From an uncultured Coriobacteriaceae bacterium (lineage in GTDB: Bacteria; Actinomycetota; Coriobacteriia; Coriobacteriales; Atopobiaceae), in contig CADALE010000006.1 of NCBI GenBank assembly GCA_902788705.1, forward strand, positions 124,001 to 188,000: a stretch of DNA of 64,000 bases. The letters are read 5' to 3'. The position numbers and the translations under genes are program-made. The notes below the pieces were generated by a model. It was given only the letters and a program-made list of their open reading frames with translations. It searched no databases and had not been told where the DNA came from. Positions 42,524 to 49,902 of the stretch are shown here, piece by piece (the first letter of the stretch is position 1; every line of letters begins with the position of its first letter).

Positions 42524-43024
42524 ATGGGGCTTCTCAAGCCTTGGCGCTGCATCGCCTCCGTTGACCGCATCGACATCGACGCCCTCCTTCGTGAGGGCGT
42601 CCGGTGCGTGCTGATAGACCGCGACAACACCTGCGTGCCGCGCGACGACACGGTTGCCCCGCCCGAGATACTGGACTGGCTGGCGCGTGCCCGCGAGGCA
42701 GGCATGCGCACGATGATGGTGTCCAACAACACGCACAAGCGCGCCGTGGCACGCTCCTCGGCAGAGCTGGGGTGCGAGGCTGTGGCACCCGCGTTCAAGC
42801 CGGTGCCCTTTGCCCTGGGCATCGCGATGCGCCAGGCGGGTGTGACGGCGGACCAGACGGTGATGGTTGGCGACCAGGTGTTTACCGACGTCATAGCCGG
42901 CAACCTGGCTGGTGTGCGCACCATCTTGGTTCGCCCGCAGTCCGAGAAGGACCTCTGGTACACGCTCATCATCCGCCGCATCGACCGTGCCATCTTCGGC
43001 GAGCGCACCTTCGAGGGGGAGTAG
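42524..43024 (+). CDS. YqeG-family HAD IIIA phosphatase
   Basis: A 166-residue HAD-type protein of the YqeG family. Motif I is LIDRDNTCV, motif II is MMVSNNT, the Lys is in PAFKPVPFAL and motif III is MVGDQVFTDVIAGN. YqeG proteins are conserved in Gram-positives and act near ribosome assembly or phosphatidylglycerophosphate dephosphorylation; which applies here is open. It starts 1 bp after the mltG stop. Confidence 0.9.
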   Translation: MGLLKPWRCIASVDRIDIDALLREGVRCVLIDRDNTCVPRDDTVAPPEILDWLARAREAGMRTMMVSNNTHKRAVARSSAELGCEAVAPAFKPVPFALGIAMRQAGVTADQTVMVGDQVFTDVIAGNLAGVRTILVRPQSEKDLWYTLIIRRIDRAIFGERTFEGE

Positions 43025-43106
43025 CGCAGTCGGCACGGCTTGCGTCCCTGCTTTATGTGCCTGTTGCCCTGCCGCACGAAGACGCCCGTGCGCGGCGCGG
43101 CGCAGA

Positions 43107-43115
43107 TGATAGAAT
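43107..43115 (+). promoter_or_regulatory. Extended -10 promoter before aroK
   Basis: TGA-TAGAAT with TGN extension. The first ATG lies 3 nt downstream (43119) and the second 9 nt downstream (43125), with no ribosome site between, so the message would be leaderless or nearly so. Confidence 0.5.
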
Positions 43116-43124
43116 CGGATGCAC

Positions 43125-43718
43125 ATGACAAGGCGCGCATGCGCAATCGACAGGGCGGCAGCAGGTCTCATGGAGCGACAGCAGGACGGATACATCGTCC
43201 ACGAGGGATGTGACCACATCTTCTTCGTGGGATTCCTTGGTGCGGGCAAGTCAACGCTTGCGCGCAACCTAGGCCAGCTGTTCCACCGCTCGTACGTTGA
43301 CACCGACCGCATGGCCGAGCGCCTTGTGTGCAAGAGCGTGTCCGAGGTGTTCGAGGAGGATGGCGAGGACGCCTTCCGCAGGCTTGAGGAGCGGGTGCTG
43401 CGTCGCCTGATGCATCGCAAGTCGCTGCTGGTCAGCTGTGGTGGCGGCATCGTGGAGCGGCCCGAGAGCTGCGCGCTCATGCACGAGATGGGGACGGTCG
43501 TGTTCTTGGACGGCGACCTCGAGGACTCGCTGCGCCAGATACAGCATCCCGAGAAGCGGCCCGACCTTGGCTCGCGTGACGAGGCCCTGAGCCTGTACGC
43601 GCACCGTAGGCCGCTCTACGAGCGCGAGGCCGACCTCTCCATCGACATCCGGGGAAAGACGTTCGAGCAGGTGACCTCCGAGGCAGGCCAGCTGCTGTGG
43701 GAGAAGGGGCTGCTGTGA
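43125..43718 (+). CDS. aroK: Shikimate kinase
   Basis: A 197-residue kinase with an N-terminal extension of about 30 residues. The P-loop is GFLGAGKST; DTD is in YVDTDRMAE; CGGGIV is the shikimate/lid-side motif; KRPDL and RRPLYEREADLSID supply the lid and adenine-side arginines. It phosphorylates shikimate in the chorismate pathway. The start is uncertain: ATG 43119, 43125 (preferred from the promoter) or 43170 (weak AGCAGG). It overlaps the AroB-like gene by 4 nt (GTGA). Confidence 0.9.
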   Translation: MTRRACAIDRAAAGLMERQQDGYIVHEGCDHIFFVGFLGAGKSTLARNLGQLFHRSYVDTDRMAERLVCKSVSEVFEEDGEDAFRRLEERVLRRLMHRKSLLVSCGGGIVERPESCALMHEMGTVVFLDGDLEDSLRQIQHPEKRPDLGSRDEALSLYAHRRPLYEREADLSIDIRGKTFEQVTSEAGQLLWEKGLL

Positions 43719-44827
43719 GCACCGACCAGAAGCAAATCGTTAGGCAGTGGGTCTCGTTGCCTGGGGGCTCGTGCGACGTCCGTGTGGGACCCGGCGCCAT
43801 CGACGCCATGGGCGCCGTCGTCAAGGCGGCGGTAGGCAAGCCGCACGCCTGTGCGCTCGTGCGCGGCAGTGGGGCCACCGACGGGGTGGTCGAGCTCGTG
43901 CGGCGCCAGCTTACCGATGCGGGCTTTGCCGTGAGCCCCGTCTCGCTTGACGACCTTGGCAACCCGCGCACGCTCGAAGGCGCGTCGCGCCTGGCCGCGG
44001 AGCTGCTTTCTGCGCACATCACCTCCGACGACCTTGTGTGCGCCGTGGGCAACGCCGACCTGCTGTCGCTTGCCGCATACGTAAGTAGCTCGTGGTGTGC
44101 CGGCACGCCGCTCGTGCACGTGCCCACCGACATGGCCAGCGCCATCATCGCCTCCACCACGCCGCTGGGCCTCGACGTGGGCGACTCTGCCCAGATGCTG
44201 GCCACCAAGACCGGGGCCAAGCACGAGATCTGCGACCCTGGGTTCTGGGATCTGGCCGCCGACACCCCCGACTCCCTCATGGCCCGTGCCCTCATGGCCG
44301 TCTCGGCCATCTGCGATGCAGAGAAGCCCGTGGAGCGGCTCTGGGACCGTGCCGACCTCATCGTCGACGCCGACGTCGACACCCTGTCCGAGCAGCTTGC
44401 CGACACCGTGAAGAGCCGTGGCCACGTGGCGTCGTCCAGCTCGGTGGCCATCAAGCAGTCGATGGCCTTTGGGCAGACGTTCATTGAGGCGACCTCGGCC
44501 CTGCTGGGACCGAAGGTGCCCAAGGGGCTGCTGCTTGCCGAGGGGCTTCGGTTCCAGTCGCGCCTTGCCGCAGCGCAGGAGCTGCTGTCCATCGACGACG
44601 TGCTTACCATCGACGAGCTGCTGGACTTGCTGGCTCTCGAGCCCATCACGTGCTCGATCGAGCCTACGGCCCTGGTGGCCCAGCTCAAGGCCGAGCGCTT
44701 CCGCAGGTCGGGACGCTTCCTGCTGCAGCTTCCCCGCGGTATGGGCAGGGTGCGCGCGGCAACCGTCACCGACGAGATGCTGCTTGAGCATGCGACGGCA
44801 TGGTGCGAGTCTCGCGCCGAGCTATAG
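43715..44827 (+). CDS. Divergent 3-dehydroquinate synthase-like protein lacking metal ligands
   Basis: A 370-residue protein in the aroB position behind aroK, with the overall dehydroquinate synthase layout: VPTDMASAI after an NAD-type N-terminal half, then an all-helical C-terminal half ending GRFLLQLPRGMG. The active-site blocks are lost. Where AroB has NFGHTFGHAIE it reads AFGQTFIEA (Gln 254), and where AroB has the HGEAVA histidine it reads VPKGLLLAEG (Lys 270). The SSIGGKTG block is also absent. Zinc binding and normal catalysis seem impossible. The start is GTG 43715 inside the aroK stop, with GAGAAGGGG upstream. It may be a partner or scaffold for AroK, or a new enzyme. Confidence 0.75.
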   Translation: MSTDQKQIVRQWVSLPGGSCDVRVGPGAIDAMGAVVKAAVGKPHACALVRGSGATDGVVELVRRQLTDAGFAVSPVSLDDLGNPRTLEGASRLAAELLSAHITSDDLVCAVGNADLLSLAAYVSSSWCAGTPLVHVPTDMASAIIASTTPLGLDVGDSAQMLATKTGAKHEICDPGFWDLAADTPDSLMARALMAVSAICDAEKPVERLWDRADLIVDADVDTLSEQLADTVKSRGHVASSSSVAIKQSMAFGQTFIEATSALLGPKVPKGLLLAEGLRFQSRLAAAQELLSIDDVLTIDELLDLLALEPITCSIEPTALVAQLKAERFRRSGRFLLQLPRGMGRVRAATVTDEMLLEHATAWCESRAEL

Positions 44828-44856
44828 GCCGTCGACAAGGGATAGGAGACACACAT

Positions 44857-45984
44857 ATGGCCAACACTGATACCACCGGCCGCGTGGGCCGGCTGCGCTC
44901 GCTCATGGCGGAGCGGGGCTACGACGCCGTCGTGCTGCGTAACAACCCCGACCTTCGCTGGCTGACGGGCGCCGAGCGCACCTTCGATGACGAGATTGCG
45001 CACACCGCCTTCGTCACTGCCGACGGCCTGTGGCTGCACACCGACTCGCGCTACTACAACACTTTCGTCGAGCGGCTTGGGGCCGACTCGCCTTGGACGC
45101 TTGACCAGGAGGTCATCGCGCCGGCCGCCTGGGTAGCTCAGCGCGTGCTGGCAACTCGTGCCCGCGTGGTGGCCATCGAGGACACCGTCAGCCTGGGCTT
45201 CTTTGATGCGCTTCGCGCTGCCTGCGCGGATGCCTCGGTGGCGCCGGCGCTGCCGCGCATGCACTCCGACATCCAGCGCCTGCGCATGGTGAAGGACGAC
45301 GAGGAGCTTGGGTTGCTGCGCGAGGCGCAGCGCATCACCGACGAGGCGTTCGAGCACATCTGCGGCTTCATCCAGCCCGGTCAGACCGAGCAGCAGATCC
45401 GCGCCGAGCTGGAGAACTACATGCTGAGCCATGGTGCGGACGGCCTCTCGTTTGGCACTATCATAGCCGCGGGTCCCAACGGCGCCAACCCGCACGCACA
45501 GCCGGGAGAGTACGTGGTGCGCGAGGGCGATCTGGTGGTCATGGACTACGGCGCCCTGTACCACGACTACCATGCCGACATGACGCGCACGGTGTGCGTG
45601 GGCGAGCCCAGCGAACGCCAGCGCGAGGTGTATGCCATCGTGCGCCGCGCGCACGAGGAGTGCGCGGCTATGGTGCGTCCCGGCATCGTGGGCAAGGAGG
45701 TGCACGAGCACTCGGTGAAGGTCATCTCCGATGCGGGCTATGGCGCCTACTATGGCCATGGCCTGGGGCACGGCGTGGGCATCGAGATCCACGAGCTTCC
45801 GGGGTTTGGCCGCGGCTGGGACAAGCCGGTGCCGGTGGGCTCGGTGGTCACCATCGAGCCGGGCATCTACCTTCCGGGGGAGTTCGGCATTCGCCTCGAG
45901 GACTGCGGCATCGTGACGGAGGAGGGCTACAGGCCCTTCACCGCCTCAAGCCACGACCTGCGCGTCATTCCCGTCAGGAGGTAG
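44857..45984 (+). CDS. Xaa-Pro aminopeptidase/prolidase (M24 family)
   Basis: A 375-residue M24B metallopeptidase. The N-terminal creatinase-like domain has RNNPDLRWLTG and HTDSRYY. The catalytic pita-bread domain has VVMDYGALYHDYHADMTRT (two Asp ligands), YGHGLGHGVGIEIHE (His), VTIEPGIYLP and IRLEDCGIV (two Glu). It releases residues N-terminal to proline from peptides. The ATG at 44857 has AGGAGA 7 nt upstream. It lies between the AroB-like gene and efp, a common place for it in Firmicutes and Coriobacteriia. Confidence 0.95.
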   Translation: MANTDTTGRVGRLRSLMAERGYDAVVLRNNPDLRWLTGAERTFDDEIAHTAFVTADGLWLHTDSRYYNTFVERLGADSPWTLDQEVIAPAAWVAQRVLATRARVVAIEDTVSLGFFDALRAACADASVAPALPRMHSDIQRLRMVKDDEELGLLREAQRITDEAFEHICGFIQPGQTEQQIRAELENYMLSHGADGLSFGTIIAAGPNGANPHAQPGEYVVREGDLVVMDYGALYHDYHADMTRTVCVGEPSERQREVYAIVRRAHEECAAMVRPGIVGKEVHEHSVKVISDAGYGAYYGHGLGHGVGIEIHELPGFGRGWDKPVPVGSVVTIEPGIYLPGEFGIRLEDCGIVTEEGYRPFTASSHDLRVIPVRR

Positions 45985-46017
45985 GGGCAGCCCCACGTCC
46001 TGCGTGTCCGGTTGACG

Positions 46018-46063
46018 GGCACCCGAATTCCCGGCAGGGAAGGCCCGCCGGGACCTGGGTGCC
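46018..46063 (+). terminator. Compound hairpin between the M24 peptidase gene and efp
   Basis: GGCACCC (46018-46024) pairs with GGGTGCC (46057-46063), and CCCGGC (46030-46035) pairs with GCCGGG (46047-46052) inside. It lies 33 bp after the stop and upstream of the efp promoter. No T-run follows. Confidence 0.55.
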
Positions 46064-46137
46064 AAGGCATGCCGGCACGGGCGGCATGGGCTCATGCGCC
46101 ATCCTGCGGATTCGACGTGTAGCAGGTGCGCTTACGC

Positions 46138-46143
46138 TATACT
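46138..46143 (+). promoter_or_regulatory. -10 candidate for efp
   Basis: TATACT followed by a T-rich stretch, 59 nt before the efp start. The only -35-like hexamer (TTCGAC, 46111) is too far away, so confidence is moderate. Confidence 0.45.
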
Positions 46144-46201
46144 TTTTGTTTGTATGTGGCTGTGCCCGACTCGCTTCGGGACCAGATAGAAAGGTTCACT
46201 C

Positions 46202-46765
46202 ATGGCATCTCTCGGCATTACCGACCTCAGGGCTGGCCTCGGCGTCAACATCAACGGCCGCGACTGCGTCATCCTCGAGGCCCAGCACGTCAAGCCTGGC
46301 AAGGGCAACACCTACGTGCGCACCAAGTATCGTGACATCCGCACCGGCCGCGTCAACGAGCAGAACTTCCAGCAGTCCGCTAAGTTCGAGAGCGTGAACA
46401 TGCAGACGCGCGAGATGCAGTTCCTCTACGCCGATGGCGGCATCTACTACTTCATGGACATGGAGTCCTACGAGCAGGTCGAGGTGAGCGAGGAGCTCAT
46501 CGGCGAGAACGCCAAGTGGTTCAAGGAGAACGACGTCTGCCAGCTGCAGTATGCCAACGGCGTGCTGTACAACGTGCAGCCGCCCATGTTCGTCGAGGTC
46601 GAGATTACCGAGACTGACCCGGGCTTCAAGGGCGACACCGTGCAGGGCGGCACCAAGCCCGCCGTGGTCGAGACCGGCGCCACGGTGCAGGTTCCCATGT
46701 ACCTCAATGTGGGCGAGCGCATCAAGATCGACACCCGCGACGGCAAGTTCGTCGGTCGCGTCTAG
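46202..46765 (+). CDS. efp: Elongation factor P
   Basis: A 187-residue EF-P with three beta-barrel domains. The loop HVKPGKGNTYVRTKY carries a lysine at the position modified in many bacteria. DMESYEQVEV lies in the middle domain, and the C-terminal GERIKIDTRDGKFVGRV is typical. It relieves stalling at polyproline. AAAGG lies before the ATG. No EpmA/EpmB-type modification gene is nearby. Confidence 0.97.
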   Translation: MASLGITDLRAGLGVNINGRDCVILEAQHVKPGKGNTYVRTKYRDIRTGRVNEQNFQQSAKFESVNMQTREMQFLYADGGIYYFMDMESYEQVEVSEELIGENAKWFKENDVCQLQYANGVLYNVQPPMFVEVEITETDPGFKGDTVQGGTKPAVVETGATVQVPMYLNVGERIKIDTRDGKFVGRV

Positions 46766-46824
46766 GTTGTGCCAAGGCGGCGCGGGAGTCCGCGCCGCCA
46801 TCCTTATGGGGAAAGGAGCCTCCC

Positions 46825-47187
46825 ATGGAGGATACTGAGCTCTTCATTGCCGGGATCGGCATCTCCAAGAGCGTCATGTCCACGGTGGTCAAGCTGGCCG
46901 CCGAGAAGGTTGAGGGCGTTGCCCGCGTCGGCGGCAACGACATCGCCTCCAACCTGGTCTCGGTCTTCACGGCCCGCCAGGTCTCGCCCGACCGCGCCGT
47001 CGAGGTGTGCGTCGAGGACGACAAGCTGCACGTGGTGGTGCACCTTGCGGTGTTCTACGGCTATCCCTTCACCAAGCTTGCCGCCACGGTGCGCGAGGCC
47101 ATCGCCAAGGGCGTGAGCGAGCATGTGGGCGTCGAGGTGGGCGTGGTAGACGTCTGCATCGACAGCCTCGTCTTCCCCAAGGAGTAG
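46825..47187 (+). CDS. Asp23/Gls24 family envelope stress response protein
   Basis: A 120-residue Asp23/Gls24 (DUF322) protein: ISKSVMSTVVKLAAEKVEGVARVG, DKLHVVVHLAVFYGYPF and a final VGVEVGVVDVCIDSLVFP, the standard family outline. Members sit at the membrane and are linked to cell-envelope stress. The gene position between efp and nusB is conserved in Gram-positives. The ATG at 46825 has AAAGGAG upstream. Confidence 0.92.
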   Translation: MEDTELFIAGIGISKSVMSTVVKLAAEKVEGVARVGGNDIASNLVSVFTARQVSPDRAVEVCVEDDKLHVVVHLAVFYGYPFTKLAATVREAIAKGVSEHVGVEVGVVDVCIDSLVFPKE

Positions 47188-47190
47188 CAC

Positions 47191-47898
47191 GTGGCGCGTC
47201 ATACCCGATTTGGCGGACGCACGCTCGCCCGCAGCCAAGCTCTGCAGCTGCTCTTCCAGGCCGAGGCCACCGGTCGCATGGTGGTGGACGTCCTTGCGGG
47301 GGAGTATGCCCTCTCCGACGGTCCGCTCGAGTCGTTTGGCGAGCAGCTTGCCGTCGGCGCCGACTCGATGCGCGAAGACCTTGACGCCGTGATGGAGATG
47401 ACTTCGGCAAACTGGGGCGTCTCGCGCATGAACGCGGTCGACCGCAACCTGCTTCGCCTCTCCATCTACGAGATGCTGATGGTGGATGACGTCGACGTGG
47501 CGGTGACCATCGACGAGTGCGTCGAGCTGGCGAAGGCCTATGGCACCGACGAGTCGTCCCGCTTCGTGAACGGCCTGCTGGGCCGCGTGGCCACCCTCAT
47601 GGACGAGGGCGCCGACGTGGTTGCCGTCGCCCGCGAGAAGCTTGGGCTCGAGCCGTCCCTGGTGCGTGGCGCGTCGCAGGGCTTCGAGTCCTACGAGGGA
47701 GCCGATTGGGATGCCGCACCTGCGGCAAGCCCCGAGGGCGAGGCCGACTTGGCCCAGGACGCCCCCGCCCACGAGGAGGCCCAGGCCGACGCTGCCGCTT
47801 CCGAAGAGCCCGCTGACGCCGAGGCAGAGGCCCCCGAGGAGGAGCCGGAGGCCGCCTACGCTGACGACGACCTTCCCGCTTGGGCGAGGGAGGCCTAG
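47191..47898 (+). CDS. nusB: Transcription antitermination factor NusB with acidic C-terminal tail
   Basis: A 235-residue protein. Residues 1-150 are a complete NusB: ARSQALQLLFQAE, SRMNAVDRNLLRLSIYEML, VTIDECVELAKAYGTDESSRFVNGLLGRV. About 80 extra residues follow, dominated by Ala, Glu and Asp, ending DDLPAWAREA. NusB with NusE binds boxA RNA in rRNA transcription. The tail is unusual in length and probably disordered. The start is GTG 47191, 3 bp after the Asp23 gene. Confidence 0.93.
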   Translation: MARHTRFGGRTLARSQALQLLFQAEATGRMVVDVLAGEYALSDGPLESFGEQLAVGADSMREDLDAVMEMTSANWGVSRMNAVDRNLLRLSIYEMLMVDDVDVAVTIDECVELAKAYGTDESSRFVNGLLGRVATLMDEGADVVAVAREKLGLEPSLVRGASQGFESYEGADWDAAPAASPEGEADLAQDAPAHEEAQADAAASEEPADAEAEAPEEEPEAAYADDDLPAWAREA

Positions 47899-47901
47899 CA
47901 G

Positions 47902-48150
47902 ATGGCGCGGCCTGACACCTCCGCATACCAGACGTTCGACCAGATAACCGACCGCCTCGACCAGATTGTGGGCCAGGTGCGCGACAAGGGCACCTCGCTG
48001 GAGCGCTCGTTGGACCTCTTTGACGAGGCCATCGCGCTTGGTTCGAAGGCGGTCGACCTCGTTGACGCCACCGACTTCACGCCCGAGGAGGAGGCCCGCC
48101 TGCGCGAGGCCGCCGAGGGCGACGCCCTGGCCGCGCCTCAGGAGGGCTAG
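47902..48150 (+). CDS. xseB: Exodeoxyribonuclease VII small subunit
   Basis: An 82-residue protein with the XseB outline: TFDQITDRLDQIVGQVRDKGTSLERSLDLFDEAIAL, the helical region that binds the large subunit. A short acidic tail replaces the usual end. The large subunit XseA is not adjacent and does not occur in the window. Tight spacing on both sides (3 bp) places it in the nusB-tlyA transcript. Confidence 0.88.
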   Translation: MARPDTSAYQTFDQITDRLDQIVGQVRDKGTSLERSLDLFDEAIALGSKAVDLVDATDFTPEEEARLREAAEGDALAAPQEG

Positions 48151-48153
48151 CCG

Positions 48154-48903
48154 GTGCCAGGGCCACGCAGGCGCCATCGCCTTGATCACGAGCTGGTTGA
48201 CCAGGGCTTCTTTTCCAACGTTGACGACGCGATGCGCGCCGTGATGGCCGGCGAGGTGTCTACCGCCGACCGCCGGCTTTCTGCGCCGGGCGAGCAGGTG
48301 GCGTCCGGCATCGAGCTGCACGTGCGCGGTCACATTCCATACGTGAGCCGCGGCGGGCTAAAGCTTGCCGGCGGGCTTGACCACTTTGGCATCGACCCCA
48401 CGGACTATGCGTGCCTGGATGTGGGCTGCTCTACCGGCGGCTTCACGGACTGCCTGCTGAGGCGTGGTGCCAAGAGCGTGGTTGCCGTGGACGTGGGCTA
48501 TGCGCAGTTCGACTGGTCGCTGCGCCAGGACCCGCGCGTCACGCTTTACGAGAGAACCAACGTCGTCGACCTACCCACCCTGTGTGACCAGCGCTTCCAT
48601 CTGGCCGTGTGCGACGTGTCGTTCACCTCGGTGGTGACGGTGCTGCCAGCGGTGGCGAGCATGCTGCTTGCGGGGGGATCTTTCCTCACGCTGGTGAAGC
48701 CGCAGTTCGAGGCCCCCCGCGAGGACGTGGGCGAGGGTGGCATCGTGCGCGACCCTGCGGTGCGCGAGGCGGCGCTTGCCAAGGTGGCGGCTGCCTTCGA
48801 GGAGGCGGGCCTTCGCGTGCAGGGCAGCTGCGAGAGCCCCATCACGGGCCACAAGGGAAACGTCGAGTACCTGCTGCTTGGCACCATGCCCCTTGACGTC
48901 TAG
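48154..48903 (+). CDS. tlyA: TlyA-family 2'-O-methyltransferase
   Basis: A 249-residue protein. An S4-like RNA-binding domain (LDHELVDQGFFSNVDDAMRAVMAGEV) is followed by an FtsJ-like methyltransferase domain with the SAM motif CLDVGCSTGGFTDCLLRRGAKSVVAVDVG and catalytic surroundings VSRGGLKLAGGLDHF. TlyA methylates 16S and/or 23S rRNA riboses. The start is GTG 48154, 3 bp after xseB. Confidence 0.93.
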   Translation: MPGPRRRHRLDHELVDQGFFSNVDDAMRAVMAGEVSTADRRLSAPGEQVASGIELHVRGHIPYVSRGGLKLAGGLDHFGIDPTDYACLDVGCSTGGFTDCLLRRGAKSVVAVDVGYAQFDWSLRQDPRVTLYERTNVVDLPTLCDQRFHLAVCDVSFTSVVTVLPAVASMLLAGGSFLTLVKPQFEAPREDVGEGGIVRDPAVREAALAKVAAAFEEAGLRVQGSCESPITGHKGNVEYLLLGTMPLDV

Positions 48904-48935
48904 GAGGCGCGCCTGGGGTCTGGCATCCAACCGCC

Positions 48936-48946
48936 TATGGTACACT
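48936..48946 (+). promoter_or_regulatory. Extended -10 promoter before nadK
   Basis: TATGGTACACT contains TGN plus TACACT, 35 nt before the preferred nadK start. The same TATGGTA core occurs at 8810, 22084 (minus) and 34908. Confidence 0.5.
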
Positions 48947-48980
48947 TGTACTATCAATGCGACGTCGACGGGGTGATGCC

Positions 48981-49835
48981 ATGAAGGTGCTGCTGGTTCC
49001 CAACTACGCCAAGGAGGCTGCCGTTGACGGCGCCCGTCGGCTTGCCGCGTGGCTTGAGCACGAGGGCATCGAGGTGCAGTGGGCACACGACAAGAAGCTC
49101 TTTCCTAACCGGGTGGTGGACACGACGGGCGTGGGCCTGGTGGTGTCGCTGGGCGGCGACGGCACCCTGCTCCGCGCGGCGCGCATCGTCGAGTACGGCG
49201 AGATTCCCTTGCTGGGCATCTCCTATGGCCATCTGGGGTTTCTTACCTGTGGTAGCCCCGAGAACCTCATCGATACGGTGTCGGATGCCCTCTCGGGCGA
49301 CCTGCACGCCTCCCATCGCGCCACGCTTGACGTCGAGGTCGAGCTCGAGCGTCCCGACGGCACGATGTGCACGGAGCGCAGCTTTGCCCTTAACGACCTC
49401 TCGCTCACCCATGGGGTGCGCGGCGACATGATCGTGTTTGACGTGTCGGTGTCGGGCCATCACGTCGACCGCCTGCGGGGTGACGGCTTCGTGGTCTCCA
49501 CGGCTACGGGCTCGACGGGCTATGCCCTGGCCGCGGGCGGCCCCATCGTCACGCCCGAGTTCACTGGCATGGTGTGCGTGCCGGTGGCCTGCCACACCAT
49601 CACGGCGCGCGCGTTCCTAACCTCTCCCTCCGATGTGGTGGAGCTGCGCATCAGCACCGAGCGCAACGCCGAGCGGCTCTTCTTTGCCGATGGCCAGCCC
49701 CTTGGCGAGGGGTTGCGCGGCCTTCGGGCCACGGTGCGTCGCGGCCCCGGCGACCTCATCCTGTTGGACCGCAGCTCGCGCAGCTTCTACGAGTCGGTGT
49801 CGCGCGTCTTTTACGGCAGGGCCAAGCGCGACTGA
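48981..49835 (+). CDS. nadK: NAD kinase
   Basis: A 284-residue NAD kinase with the GGDG motif LGGDGTLLRAAR, a FALNDLSLTHG block where the usual NE is ND, and the conserved DGFVVSTATGSTGYALAAGGPI. It makes NADP from NAD. The ATG at 48981 follows GGGGTGATGCC; an in-frame ATG at 48957 close to the promoter is an alternative. It is followed by recN, as in many Gram-positive genomes. Confidence 0.95.
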   Translation: MKVLLVPNYAKEAAVDGARRLAAWLEHEGIEVQWAHDKKLFPNRVVDTTGVGLVVSLGGDGTLLRAARIVEYGEIPLLGISYGHLGFLTCGSPENLIDTVSDALSGDLHASHRATLDVEVELERPDGTMCTERSFALNDLSLTHGVRGDMIVFDVSVSGHHVDRLRGDGFVVSTATGSTGYALAAGGPIVTPEFTGMVCVPVACHTITARAFLTSPSDVVELRISTERNAERLFFADGQPLGEGLRGLRATVRRGPGDLILLDRSSRSFYESVSRVFYGRAKRD

Positions 49836-49902
49836 CGGCGGGATGGGCTGCGAGGCGCCGTTGCCTGGATGGCGGCGGCCAGTTGATGGGGGTTTCCTGG
49901 CA

